Below, piece after piece: positions 1 to 7,528 of a stretch of 22,962 bases of DNA. Both the position numbers and the translations under genes were made by a program. The stretch comes from COE1 sp964445375. Lineage in GTDB: Bacteria; Bacillota; Clostridia; Lachnospirales; Lachnospiraceae. Positions within the stretch are counted from its first letter, which is position 1. Each line of letters opens with the position of its first letter. The notes beneath the pieces are model-generated. The model saw nothing but the letters and a program-made list of their open reading frames with translations. It was not told the origin of the DNA and did no database searches. The DNA lies in NCBI GenBank assembly GCA_964445375.1, contig CAYUKO010000055.1, forward strand, positions 1 through 22,962, read 5' to 3'.

Positions 1-670
1 TAACATGCAGTTTGGTGGAGATGACCAGTGGAGCAATATGCTTGGCGGTACAGAACTGATTCGTCGTAAGCTTTGTAAGGATGCATATGCTATGACAATC
101 AATCTTCTTCTGAACTCAGAAGGTAAGAAGATGGGTAAGACCGAATCAGGTGCAGTATGGCTTGATGCGGAGAAGACATCACCTTATGAATTCTTCCAGT
201 ACTGGAGAAATGTTTCAGATGCGGATGTTATTAAGTGCATTAAGATGCTTACATTCCTTCCATTAGAAGAAATCGAGAAGATGGAAAGCTGGGAAGGAAG
301 CGAACTGAATAAAGCAAAGGAAATCCTTGCATTTGAGCTTACAAAGCTTGTTCATGGTGAAGAAGAAGCGAATAAAGCTATGGAAGCTTCCAAGGCACTG
401 TTTGCAGGTGGCGGAAATCTTGAAAACATGCCATCAACACAGCTTACAGACGAAGACTTTACCGATGGAAGTATTGATATCATGTCCATTCTTGTAAAGG
501 CTGGCATGACAGCGTCACGTTCTGAGGCTAGAAGAGCTGTAGAACAGGGTGGTGTAACGGTAAATGGAGAAAAGGTTACAGATATTAAGACCACATACGC
601 TAAGGATACTTTTGCAGAAGAATTTATTATCAAAAAAGGTAAGAAGAGCTTTAATAAGATTACACTTTAA
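1..670 (+). CDS. tyrS: Tyrosyl-tRNA synthetase, C-terminal part (5' end outside window)
   Basis: This enzyme charges tRNA-Tyr with tyrosine in the cytoplasm. The reading frame is open to the left edge, so the first visible ATG (position 5) is internal and the HIGH-motif half of the catalytic domain is missing from view. What remains contains the end of the Rossmann catalytic domain (FGGDDQWSN), the class I KMSKS-type loop in the variant form KMGKT, as in bacterial TyrRS, the helical anticodon-binding region, and a C-terminal S4 RNA-binding domain (SRSEARRAVEQGGVTVNG). The gene ends 20 bases before a strong hairpin terminator shared with the convergent prs gene. Nothing looks broken in the visible part. 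Confidence 0.96.
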   Translation, partial: NMQFGGDDQWSNMLGGTELIRRKLCKDAYAMTINLLLNSEGKKMGKTESGAVWLDAEKTSPYEFFQYWRNVSDADVIKCIKMLTFLPLEEIEKMESWEGSELNKAKEILAFELTKLVHGEEEANKAMEASKALFAGGGNLENMPSTQLTDEDFTDGSIDIMSILVKAGMTASRSEARRAVEQGGVTVNGEKVTDIKTTYAKDTFAEEFIIKKGKKSFNKITL

Positions 671-689
671 AATCGAAATAGTAATAACC

Positions 690-722
690 AAAAAGCACAT
701 TCCAAATCGGAATGTGCTTTTT
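690..722. terminator. Bidirectional intrinsic terminator between tyrS and prs
   Basis: A perfect 14-bp inverted repeat (690-703 against 709-722) with a 5-base loop. It is A-rich on the left and T-rich on the right, so it reads as a stem plus U-tract on both strands. It lies between two convergent genes and should end both transcripts. Confidence 0.9.
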
Positions 723-744
723 GTATGCATATGGAATCTAAAAT

Positions 745-1920
745 TTATTCACCATCATTGTACATGGAAAGAATCTTCTGAATCTTCTCGGTAGGAGTAG
801 ATACATTTTCCATAGATAAGTCATGGTTCATGAAATCGATGATAGAAGCAAGGAATTTGCTCATATCAGCTTCTAAGTAATATGGCTTTGTCATTAATTC
901 AGGTGGACGATAGCAAAGGTTAGTGGTGATAACTCTTTCAAATACACCATCTTCGTATGCTTTATCAAAAGCAGCAAGTCCATTTGTAAATAAACCAAAG
1001 GTTGTACAAATGAATACACGCTTTGCGCCCATTGCCTTTAACTGTCTGGAAGTATCAATCATACTGTCGCCGGAAGAAATCATATCATCAATAATGATAA
1101 TATCCTTGCCATGAATGTCATTTCCAAGGAATTCATGAGCTACGATAGGATTCTTGCCGTTTACGATCGTAGAGTAGTCACGACGCTTGTAGAACATACC
1201 AGTATCTGCGCCAAGTACATTGGAGAAGTAGATGGCTCTGTCTAAAGCTCCTTCATCCGGAGAGATAACGATGACATGTTCTTTGTCAAGGATTAAATCT
1301 TTCTCTGCACCAAGGAGTGCTCTTGCAAACTGATAGTGTGCAGTAAAGTTGTCAAATCCCTTTAATGGTGCTGCGTTCTGGATTCTTGGATCGTGAGCAT
1401 CGAAAGTGATGAAGTTCTCTACGCCCATCTCGCATAATTCTTCAAATGCATAGGCACAGTCTAAAGATTCACGACCGGTTCTTCTGTGCTGACGTCCTTC
1501 ATAAAGAAATGGCATAATAACATTAATTCTGTGTGCCTTTCCCTGTGCGGCAGCGATAACACGCTTTAATTCCTGATAATGGTCATCAGGAGATGCGTGA
1601 TTAGTAAATCCATTCATCTTATAAGTAAGGCTGTGGTTGCAGACATCAACCAGAATAAATAAATCCTTACCACGAACTGTTTCATTCAATACAGCTTTAC
1701 CTTCTCCGCTGTTGAAACGTGGTGCTGTAAATTTCAGAAGGTAATTGTCCTCTGAATATCCCTGAAATGCAGGATCACCAGTATACACATTGTCGACATG
1801 TTTACGGAAGTCGACAAGATAATCATTAACTTGTTTTCCCATTTCTGCGGCACTGCTTAATGCAACAAGCTTTAAAGGTGCAACAGGCATGGCATTTTTC
1901 AATTCTTGTAAATTAGGCAT
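745..1920 (-). CDS. prs: Ribose-phosphate pyrophosphokinase (PRPP synthetase), long form
   Basis: It makes PRPP from ribose 5-phosphate and ATP, the precursor for purines, pyrimidines, NAD, histidine and tryptophan. The 391-residue product carries the PRPP-binding loop (IIIIDDMISSGDSMIDTS, about residues 275-292) and the flexible-loop and ATP-site region around RQHRRTGRES. It is longer than the roughly 315-residue classical bacterial Prs, with extra N-terminal sequence and internal differences; from memory such a longer version is common in Clostridia. The start ATG (1918-1920) follows an AAGGA site at a reasonable distance and a good promoter. The gene is monocistronic, divergent from der and convergent with tyrS. 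The Prs-family call is firm; the exact subclass is inferred. Confidence 0.93.
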   Translation of the reverse strand: MPNLQELKNAMPVAPLKLVALSSAAEMGKQVNDYLVDFRKHVDNVYTGDPAFQGYSEDNYLLKFTAPRFNSGEGKAVLNETVRGKDLFILVDVCNHSLTYKMNGFTNHASPDDHYQELKRVIAAAQGKAHRINVIMPFLYEGRQHRRTGRESLDCAYAFEELCEMGVENFITFDAHDPRIQNAAPLKGFDNFTAHYQFARALLGAEKDLILDKEHVIVISPDEGALDRAIYFSNVLGADTGMFYKRRDYSTIVNGKNPIVAHEFLGNDIHGKDIIIIDDMISSGDSMIDTSRQLKAMGAKRVFICTTFGLFTNGLAAFDKAYEDGVFERVITTNLCYRPPELMTKPYYLEADMSKFLASIIDFMNHDLSMENVSTPTEKIQKILSMYNDGE

Positions 1921-1956
1921 TAATATACATCCTTTCTTACCCCATACTCTCTTTAA

Positions 1957-1986
1957 TTTATATCATTTCTGATAGTGACACGTCAA
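1957..1986 (-). promoter_or_regulatory. Promoter of prs (sigma-A type)
   Basis: On the minus strand, TTGACG (1981-1986) is followed after 18 bases by TATAAA (1957-1962), about 37 bases upstream of the prs start codon. Its -35 directly abuts the -35 of the divergent plus-strand promoter. Confidence 0.7.
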
Positions 1987-2003
1987 GAAATTTCTTGTAT
2001 AGT
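1975..2003 (+). promoter_or_regulatory. Promoter of the der operon (sigma-A type)
   Basis: GTGACA (1975-1980), 17 bases, then TATAGT (1998-2003). The predicted transcript begins near 2010 and runs through the DUF512-like remnant into der at 2163. A 12-base palindrome AAGAAATTTCTT (1987-1998 region) sits in the spacer and could be an operator, but no regulator is identifiable. Confidence 0.55.
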
Positions 2004-2021
2004 GTAAGTATAAATATTTGA

Positions 2022-2147
2022 AAGAACGGAGAGGCTTTATTCTTAGATGTCATGTCAGTAGTAGAGCTGGAAAAGGCTTTACAAGTAATGGCAGATATTG
2101 TAAAATCAAGCGGTCGGGATTTTAAAAATACCACTTTTAATAGATAG
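2022..2147 (+). pseudogene. 3' remnant of a DUF512-type gene (decayed, no start)
   Basis: From just after a stop at 2019-2021 an open frame runs to TAG at 2145-2147. It reads LFLDVMSVVELEKALQV, then a segment ending IVKSSGRDF. This resembles, from memory, the C-terminal end of DUF512 proteins (pattern FLDD-T-x-ELEKAL-V-VDIVKSSGxDF), which often lie directly upstream of der in Clostridia. About 40 codons survive and no upstream part of the gene is present, because the prs promoter region begins immediately to the left. An ATG at 2052 would give a 31-residue peptide, but its spacing from the GGAGAGG at 2028-2034 is poor (17 bases). A remnant is more likely than a small functional gene; a leader peptide is not excluded. 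Confidence 0.5.
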
Positions 2148-2162
2148 AAACGGAGAAAAATA

Positions 2163-3497
2163 ATGGGAAAAACTAGTAAGAAGCCGATTGTTGCGGTAGT
2201 TGGACGTCCAAATGTCGGTAAATCGACATTATTCAATGTACTTGCCGGTGAGAAGATATCCATTGTAAAGGATACACCTGGTATTACCAGAGATAGAATA
2301 TATGCAGATATTTCATGGTTGAATTGGAACTTTACCTTAGTAGATACAGGCGGTATTGAGCCTGACAGTAAGGATATTATTCTGTCACAGATGCGTGAGC
2401 AGGCAGAAATTGCCGTTGCAACAGCAGATGTTATCATTTTCCTTGTTGATGTAAAGCAGGGATTGGTTGATGCAGATGCAAAGGTTGCAGATATGCTTCG
2501 AAGAAGCCATAAGCCGGTAGTGCTTGTTGTAAATAAGGTAGACAGCTTCCAGAAGCTTGAGGCAGACGTATATGAATTCTATAACCTTGGTATTGGTGAT
2601 CCGATACCTATTTCTGCCGCAAACCGTTTGGGACTTGGTGAAATGTTGGATACCGTTACCGATTTGTTTGACAAGGATGTATTAGAAGAGGAAGAGGATG
2701 ACAGACCACGTGTTGCCATCGTAGGAAAGCCGAACGTAGGAAAGTCTTCTATTATTAATAAACTGGTAGGCGAGAACCGTGTTATTGTATCTGATATTGC
2801 AGGTACGACAAGAGATGCGATTGATACAGAAGTCGTTCATGACGGTAAGGAATATGTATTCATTGATACTGCAGGACTTCGTAGAAAGAATAAGATTAAG
2901 GAAGAGCTGGAACGTTTTATGATTATCCGTACCGTTAGTGCGGTGGAACGTGCCGATGTAGTTGTTCTTGTTATTGACGCGGAAGAGGGCGTTACGGAGC
3001 AGGATGCTAAGATTGCAGGTATTGCACATGACCGTGGAAAGGGCATCATCATTGCAGTGAATAAATGGGATGCGATTGAGAAGGATGACAAGACGATTTA
3101 TCGTTTTACCGAAAAGGTAAGAAATATTCTTTCCTTTATGACTTACGCAGAAATCGTGTTTATCTCTGCTAAGACAGGTCAGCGTTTGAACAAACTTTTT
3201 GAAACGATCGATATGGTTATTGAGAATCAGTCCTTACGTATTGCAACGGGTGTCGTAAATGAAATCGTAACAGAAGCGGTTGCATTACAGCAGCCACCAT
3301 CAGATAAGGGTAAGAGATTAAAGATTTTCTATACCACACAGGTTGGTGTAAAGCCTCCTACTTTTGTTGTATTCGTAAATGACAAGGAGCTTATGCACTT
3401 TTCTTATACACGATATCTGGAAAATAAGATTCGTGAGGCATTTGGCTTTAAGGGGACATCATTGAAATTCATTATAAGGGAAAGAAAGGACGACTAA
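2163..3497 (+). CDS. der: Ribosome biogenesis GTPase Der (EngA)
   Basis: Der is an essential double-Era GTPase that assists maturation of the 50S ribosomal subunit. The 444-residue product has two complete G domains in tandem. The first has P-loop GRPNVGKS (about residues 14-21), DTPGITRD and NKVD; the second has GKPNVGKS (about residues 188-195), DTAGLRRKNKI and NKWD. A KH-like RNA-binding domain fills the last 90 or so residues. Length and motif order are normal for the family. The ribosome site is CGGAGA in front of ATG 2163. plsY follows 6 bases after the stop, so der, plsY and gpsA are very probably one transcript. Confidence 0.97.
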   Translation: MGKTSKKPIVAVVGRPNVGKSTLFNVLAGEKISIVKDTPGITRDRIYADISWLNWNFTLVDTGGIEPDSKDIILSQMREQAEIAVATADVIIFLVDVKQGLVDADAKVADMLRRSHKPVVLVVNKVDSFQKLEADVYEFYNLGIGDPIPISAANRLGLGEMLDTVTDLFDKDVLEEEEDDRPRVAIVGKPNVGKSSIINKLVGENRVIVSDIAGTTRDAIDTEVVHDGKEYVFIDTAGLRRKNKIKEELERFMIIRTVSAVERADVVVLVIDAEEGVTEQDAKIAGIAHDRGKGIIIAVNKWDAIEKDDKTIYRFTEKVRNILSFMTYAEIVFISAKTGQRLNKLFETIDMVIENQSLRIATGVVNEIVTEAVALQQPPSDKGKRLKIFYTTQVGVKPPTFVVFVNDKELMHFSYTRYLENKIREAFGFKGTSLKFIIRERKDD

Positions 3498-3503
3498 AGA
3501 GAA

Positions 3504-4151
3504 ATGATTCGTATTGTTTGCGTTATAATTGGTTACATTTTTGGATTATTTCAGACAGCATATATTTATGGAAAGCTTCATGGAATTGATATCAAGCAGC
3601 ATGGTAGTGGCAACTCAGGAACAACCAATGCATTGCGTGTTTTGGGCAAGAAGGCGGGGCTGATTGTATTTTTAGGAGATGTATTAAAAACAGGTCTTGC
3701 TATTATTCTGGTTAGAGTGCTGTTTAAGGATAAGTATGGAGATATTCTTTCGTTACTTTGTCTTTACGCCGCAGCAGGCGTAATTTTAGGACATGATTTT
3801 CCATTTTATATGGGATTCAAGGGTGGAAAAGGAATTGCCTGTACAGCAGGTCTGATTGCTTTCTTCCATCCAATCTTAATACCATTAGAACTTCTGACAT
3901 TTGCAGTCGTTTTCTTAACCACACATTATGTTTCATTAGGGTCTTTGCTTTTGCAGATTGTATTGATTGCGCAGATGGTTATTTTTGGACAGTTAGGTTT
4001 CTGGGGTATGGAGCAGGCTGCGTTAAATGAGCTGTATATTGTGATGGTTCTTCTTGCAGCGCTTGCATTCTGGGGACACAGAAGTAATATTGACAGATTA
4101 ATACATAAGACAGAGAGAAAGACATACCTCTCTAAGAAGAATGAACAGTAA
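3504..4151 (+). CDS. plsY: Acyl-phosphate:glycerol-3-phosphate acyltransferase PlsY
   Basis: This integral membrane enzyme transfers an acyl group from acyl-phosphate to glycerol 3-phosphate, giving lysophosphatidic acid, the first committed step of phospholipid synthesis. The 215-residue product has several hydrophobic segments and the family motifs: HGSGNSGTTNALR (about residues 34-46) and GHDFPFYMGFKGGKG (about residues 96-110). It lies 6 bases after der and 12 before gpsA, which makes its substrate. An AAAGGA/AAAGAG ribosome site lies partly within the end of der. Confidence 0.95.
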   Translation: MIRIVCVIIGYIFGLFQTAYIYGKLHGIDIKQHGSGNSGTTNALRVLGKKAGLIVFLGDVLKTGLAIILVRVLFKDKYGDILSLLCLYAAAGVILGHDFPFYMGFKGGKGIACTAGLIAFFHPILIPLELLTFAVVFLTTHYVSLGSLLLQIVLIAQMVIFGQLGFWGMEQAALNELYIVMVLLAALAFWGHRSNIDRLIHKTERKTYLSKKNEQ

Positions 4152-4163
4152 AGGGAGATTATC

Positions 4164-5174
4164 ATGGCTAATATAGGAATTATCGGTGCAGGAAGTTGGG
4201 GAATTGCCCTTGCAGTGCTGTTACACAATAATGGACATAAGATTGCGGTATGGTCTATTCTTCAAGACGAGATAGACATGTTGAACACAGAGCATGAGCA
4301 TAAGGATAAGCTTCCAGGTGTAAAGCTTCCGGAAGATATGGTGTTTACAACAGATATCAAGGGTGCTATTGAGGGAAAGGATATTCTTGTTCTTGCAGTT
4401 CCTTCACCATTTACAAGAAGTACGGCTCATAATATGCAGAAATATGTCACAGATGGACAGATTATCGTTAATGTGGCAAAGGGTATTGAAGAAAAGAGTC
4501 TGATGACACTTTCGCAGGTGATTGAGGAAGAGATACCACAGGCTGATGTGGCTGTATTGTCAGGTCCTTCCCATGCGGAGGAAGTTGGACGTGGTATTCC
4601 GACCACAATTGTAGTCGGTGCTAAGACCAAAAAGACAGCAGAATTTATTCAGAATGCATTTATGAGTGATGTATTTCGTGTGTATACCAGCCCGGATGTA
4701 TTAGGCATAGAGCTTGGAGCTGCTCTTAAGAATGTAGTTGCTCTTGCAGCAGGAATTGCAGATGGACTTGGCTATGGTGACAATACAAAGGCTGCTTTAA
4801 TCACCCGTGGTATTGCGGAAATATCAAGACTTGGTATTGCAATGGGTGGAAAGTATGAAACATTCAGCGGACTGTCAGGTATGGGTGATCTGATTGTTAC
4901 CTGTGCAAGTATGCATTCCCGTAACAGAAGAGCAGGAATCTTAATCGGTCAGGGCAAATCAATGGAAGAGGCTATGGCAGAGGTTAAGATGGTAGTAGAG
5001 GGTGTTTATTCGGCAAAGGCTGCTATGGGACTTTCTAAGAAATATGACGTGGAACTGCCAATTATTGAACAGGTAAATGAAGTATTATTCCAGAATAAAT
5101 CGGCAGCAGAGGCTGTAAGAGATCTGATGCTTCGAGATAAGAAGATTGAGAATCAGGATTTACCTTGGGAATAG
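4164..5174 (+). CDS. gpsA: Glycerol-3-phosphate dehydrogenase [NAD(P)+]
   Basis: It reduces dihydroxyacetone phosphate to sn-glycerol 3-phosphate, the backbone used by the neighbouring PlsY. The 336-residue protein starts with an NAD(P)-binding GAGSWGIALA motif (residues 7-16), contains the family segment LSGPSHAEEVGRGIPTT, and the catalytic-domain stretch with LKNVVALAAGIADGLGYGDN carrying the conserved active-site lysine. Length is normal. The ribosome site AAAGGGAG precedes ATG 4164. The operon position directly after plsY supports coordinated phospholipid precursor supply. Confidence 0.96.
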   Translation: MANIGIIGAGSWGIALAVLLHNNGHKIAVWSILQDEIDMLNTEHEHKDKLPGVKLPEDMVFTTDIKGAIEGKDILVLAVPSPFTRSTAHNMQKYVTDGQIIVNVAKGIEEKSLMTLSQVIEEEIPQADVAVLSGPSHAEEVGRGIPTTIVVGAKTKKTAEFIQNAFMSDVFRVYTSPDVLGIELGAALKNVVALAAGIADGLGYGDNTKAALITRGIAEISRLGIAMGGKYETFSGLSGMGDLIVTCASMHSRNRRAGILIGQGKSMEEAMAEVKMVVEGVYSAKAAMGLSKKYDVELPIIEQVNEVLFQNKSAAEAVRDLMLRDKKIENQDLPWE

Positions 5175-5258
5175 AAATGGAAAACCATAAACGAAAGATT
5201 TTTCAAGTAGCGAATGGATGCCTGCGGTCTGAAACTGGCAGGTATAGAAAGGTGTAAA

Positions 5259-6080
5259 GTGATAAGTATGGAACAGTCATTTAACAGTACAAAAGATTAT
5301 GTAGCAAGCGAGGAGTTACTTGCAAGTGTTAACGTGGCAATTGCATTAAAGAAGCCACTTTTGATTAAGGGTGAGCCTGGAACCGGTAAGACGATGCTGG
5401 CAGAGGCTGTAGCAAATTCCTTAGGCAAGAAGCTTTTAATCTGGAATATCAAGTCTACAACAAAGGCGCAGGAAGGTCTTTATATGTATGATACCATTCA
5501 GCGACTTTATGATGGTCAGTTTGGGGAAGAAGGCGTTGATGATATTGCAAAATACATCAAGCTTGGAAAACTTGGCGAATCATTTGACAGTGATGAGCAG
5601 GTTATCCTTCTGATTGATGAAATTGATAAGGCAGACCTTGAGTTCCCAAATGACTTATTATGGGAGCTTGACCAGATGGAATTCTATATCCATGAGACAA
5701 AGAGAACGGTAAAGGCTAAGCATAGACCAATCGTTATCATTACATCCAATGCAGAAAAGGAATTGCCGGATGCCTTTTTAAGAAGATGTATCTTCCATTA
5801 TATTGATTTCCCAAATCCGGAATTAATGGAAGAAATCGTGAGAACACATTATCCGAATGTAGAGGAGAATCTGTTAAAGAATGCAATGCAGGTATTCTAT
5901 GATATTCGTACGATTCGTGATATCAGAAAGAAACCAAGTACTTCTGAATTGATTGACTGGATTAATGCGTTGCAGGTTGGCGGTATATCAGCAGATGAAC
6001 TGAGAGCAAAGCTTCCATTCCTTGGAGTTGTTGTGAAGAAGGATGAGGATCTGGAGGCAGTAAGACAGGAGATACATTAG
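5259..6080 (+). CDS. MoxR-family AAA+ ATPase
   Basis: A single-domain AAA+ protein of the MoxR type, a family that typically works as a chaperone with a VWA-domain partner. Visible motifs are Walker A GEPGTGKT (residues 38-45), Walker B VILLIDEIDKAD, and a sensor region IITSNAEKELPDAFLRR that includes the arginine-finger segment. The frame is open back to 5214, but I place the start at GTG 5259, which has AAAGG (5248-5252) at good spacing; ATG 5268, three codons later, is the alternative. The product is then about 273 residues. The gene begins about 85 bases after gpsA with no clear terminator between, and ends one base before the VWA gene, so the two are surely translated together. The substrate is unknown. 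Confidence 0.88.
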   Translation: MISMEQSFNSTKDYVASEELLASVNVAIALKKPLLIKGEPGTGKTMLAEAVANSLGKKLLIWNIKSTTKAQEGLYMYDTIQRLYDGQFGEEGVDDIAKYIKLGKLGESFDSDEQVILLIDEIDKADLEFPNDLLWELDQMEFYIHETKRTVKAKHRPIVIITSNAEKELPDAFLRRCIFHYIDFPNPELMEEIVRTHYPNVEENLLKNAMQVFYDIRTIRDIRKKPSTSELIDWINALQVGGISADELRAKLPFLGVVVKKDEDLEAVRQEIH

Positions 6081-6081
6081 T

Positions 6082-7284
6082 ATGTTTTCTAAATTTTTCT
6101 ATACCTGTAAGAGTAAAGGACTGAATATTACTCTTAGTGAATGGTTAAATCTACAAGAAGCTCTGGATAAGGGGCTTTGTGAGAGTTCTCTTACAAAGTT
6201 TTATTATATTGCCAGAATGCTTCTGGTAAAGAGTGAAACAGAATATGATAAGTTCGACATGGCTTTTGAGGAATGCTTCAAAGGTGTTAAGACAGATATA
6301 GAGATAGGTAAGACGATGTTATCCTGGTTGGATAAGCCGGAAATGAGTGAGCTTCTGCATGAAGAAGAGAAACATTGGCTGAATCAGATAGAAGAGATAC
6401 ATGTTGATAAGGATGACGTAGAAGAGAAGTTCAAACAGAGATTGAAGGATCAGGATTCCGAGCATAACGGCGGTAGTTACTGGATTGGAACTATGGGTAA
6501 GACACAGTTTGGTAATACTGGTGGTAATGTCGGAGGTGTCAGAGTTGGTGGTACAACAGGCTATCAGTCTGCATTTTCCGTAATCGGTGCCAGAAAGTAT
6601 CGTGATTTCAGAGATGATAAGGTAATTGACAATCGTCAGTTTCAGCTTGCTTTTCGAAGACTGCGTCAGTTTTCCAGTAAGTTAGACATTCCAAGAACAG
6701 AGCTTGATATTGATCAGACCATTGACAAAACCTGTAATAATGGTGGCTGTTTGCAGATTGTTATGGAGAAACCAAGAAAGAATGCGGTTAAGCTGTTACT
6801 TCTAATGGATTCCGGTGGAACTATGATTCCATATACCAAACTGTTAAATGACTTATTTCAGGCTGTGCATAAGTCGAATCATTATAAGGATGTAAAAGCA
6901 TATTATTTCCACAATTGTATTTATTCCAAGCTTTATAAGACGCCGGAATGTGAGAATGGTGACTGGATTGATACAGAATGGCTGTTTCGTAATGTAGACA
7001 GCGACTATAAGGTAATTATTGTAGGAGATGCTGCGATGGCACCGGAAGAGTTGTATTCTGATACGGGTAATTACCGTGGACCAAATGGCGGTTTGTCAGG
7101 TTATGAATGGCTGAAACTGGTAAAGCGTCATTATAAAAAGGTTGTCTGGATGAATCCTAAGATGGCTCCGGGACGTGCACCGTGGCGTGAGGCAGAAACC
7201 GCTGTAAAGGAAATTTTTCCAATGTATAAGCTTACCGTACAGGGGCTGAATGATGCCATGGTGAAGCTTATGTCAAATAAATAG
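6082..7284 (+). CDS. VWA-domain protein, CoxE-like partner of the MoxR ATPase
   Basis: A 400-residue cytosolic protein (no signal peptide or membrane segment) whose C-terminal half is a von Willebrand factor A domain of the CoxE-like kind. The metal-site motif is DSGGTM (D243 to M248) rather than the textbook DxSxS, so the second and third positions are Gly and Thr. Downstream are a YYFHNCIYSKLY segment, VIIVGDAAMAPEEL, and a tail with WMNPKMAPGRAPW. The N-terminal part is mostly helical, followed by a Gly-rich stretch with FGNTGGNVGGVRVGG around residue 150. AGGAG inside the end of the ATPase gene is its ribosome site. The pair is conserved by adjacency as a MoxR/VWA module; in characterised cases such modules insert metals or remodel enzyme complexes. 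The target here cannot be inferred. Confidence 0.85.
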   Translation: MFSKFFYTCKSKGLNITLSEWLNLQEALDKGLCESSLTKFYYIARMLLVKSETEYDKFDMAFEECFKGVKTDIEIGKTMLSWLDKPEMSELLHEEEKHWLNQIEEIHVDKDDVEEKFKQRLKDQDSEHNGGSYWIGTMGKTQFGNTGGNVGGVRVGGTTGYQSAFSVIGARKYRDFRDDKVIDNRQFQLAFRRLRQFSSKLDIPRTELDIDQTIDKTCNNGGCLQIVMEKPRKNAVKLLLLMDSGGTMIPYTKLLNDLFQAVHKSNHYKDVKAYYFHNCIYSKLYKTPECENGDWIDTEWLFRNVDSDYKVIIVGDAAMAPEELYSDTGNYRGPNGGLSGYEWLKLVKRHYKKVVWMNPKMAPGRAPWREAETAVKEIFPMYKLTVQGLNDAMVKLMSNK

Positions 7285-7317
7285 GAAACTTGTTACAAAA
7301 TATGGGTTTCCTTTGTT
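7283..7317 (+). terminator. Weak putative terminator after the VWA gene
   Basis: A 7-bp inverted repeat AGGAAAC/GTTTCCT (7283-7289 and 7306-7312) with a 16-base loop, starting inside the stop codon and followed by a short T-rich run. The stem is weak, so some read-through is likely. Confidence 0.35.
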
Positions 7318-7367
7318 GCAATTTTGCCAAAAAATTAAGAAACAGGTATTATATGGTAAAAATGTGA

Positions 7368-7396
7368 TTGTAAAAGTTTGCCTTACTTAGTATAAT
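7368..7396 (+). promoter_or_regulatory. Promoter for the Tyr-repeat gene
   Basis: TTGTAA (7368-7373), 17 bases, then a perfect TATAAT (7391-7396). It predicts a leader of about 125 bases before the start codon at 7529. The leader contains a small imperfect hairpin with a CCCC/GGGG core (7481-7501). I recognise no riboswitch. Confidence 0.7.
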
Positions 7397-7528
7397 AAAA
7401 AGGTGGTGCGCTTGCATCAATCTAAGAAAATGTTCATTTATACAAATAAAAAGTGCATTTTCATAATAGATAAATATCGTTATACCCCATAAACGGGGAT
7501 AGGGAAGAGTATAAGGAAGGCAAATGAG

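Noticed and set aside
1958..2437. Long minus-strand frame over the 5' end of der
   Set aside because: It is antisense to the conserved first G domain of Der, and its composition does not look like a protein.
5214..5258. Upstream extension of the MoxR ATPase
   Set aside because: No ribosome site is seen at ATG 5214, whereas GTG 5259 and ATG 5268 follow AAAGG.
7403..7528. Riboswitch in the leader of the Tyr-repeat gene
   Set aside because: Only a small imperfect hairpin with a CCCC/GGGG core is seen; no known class fits.
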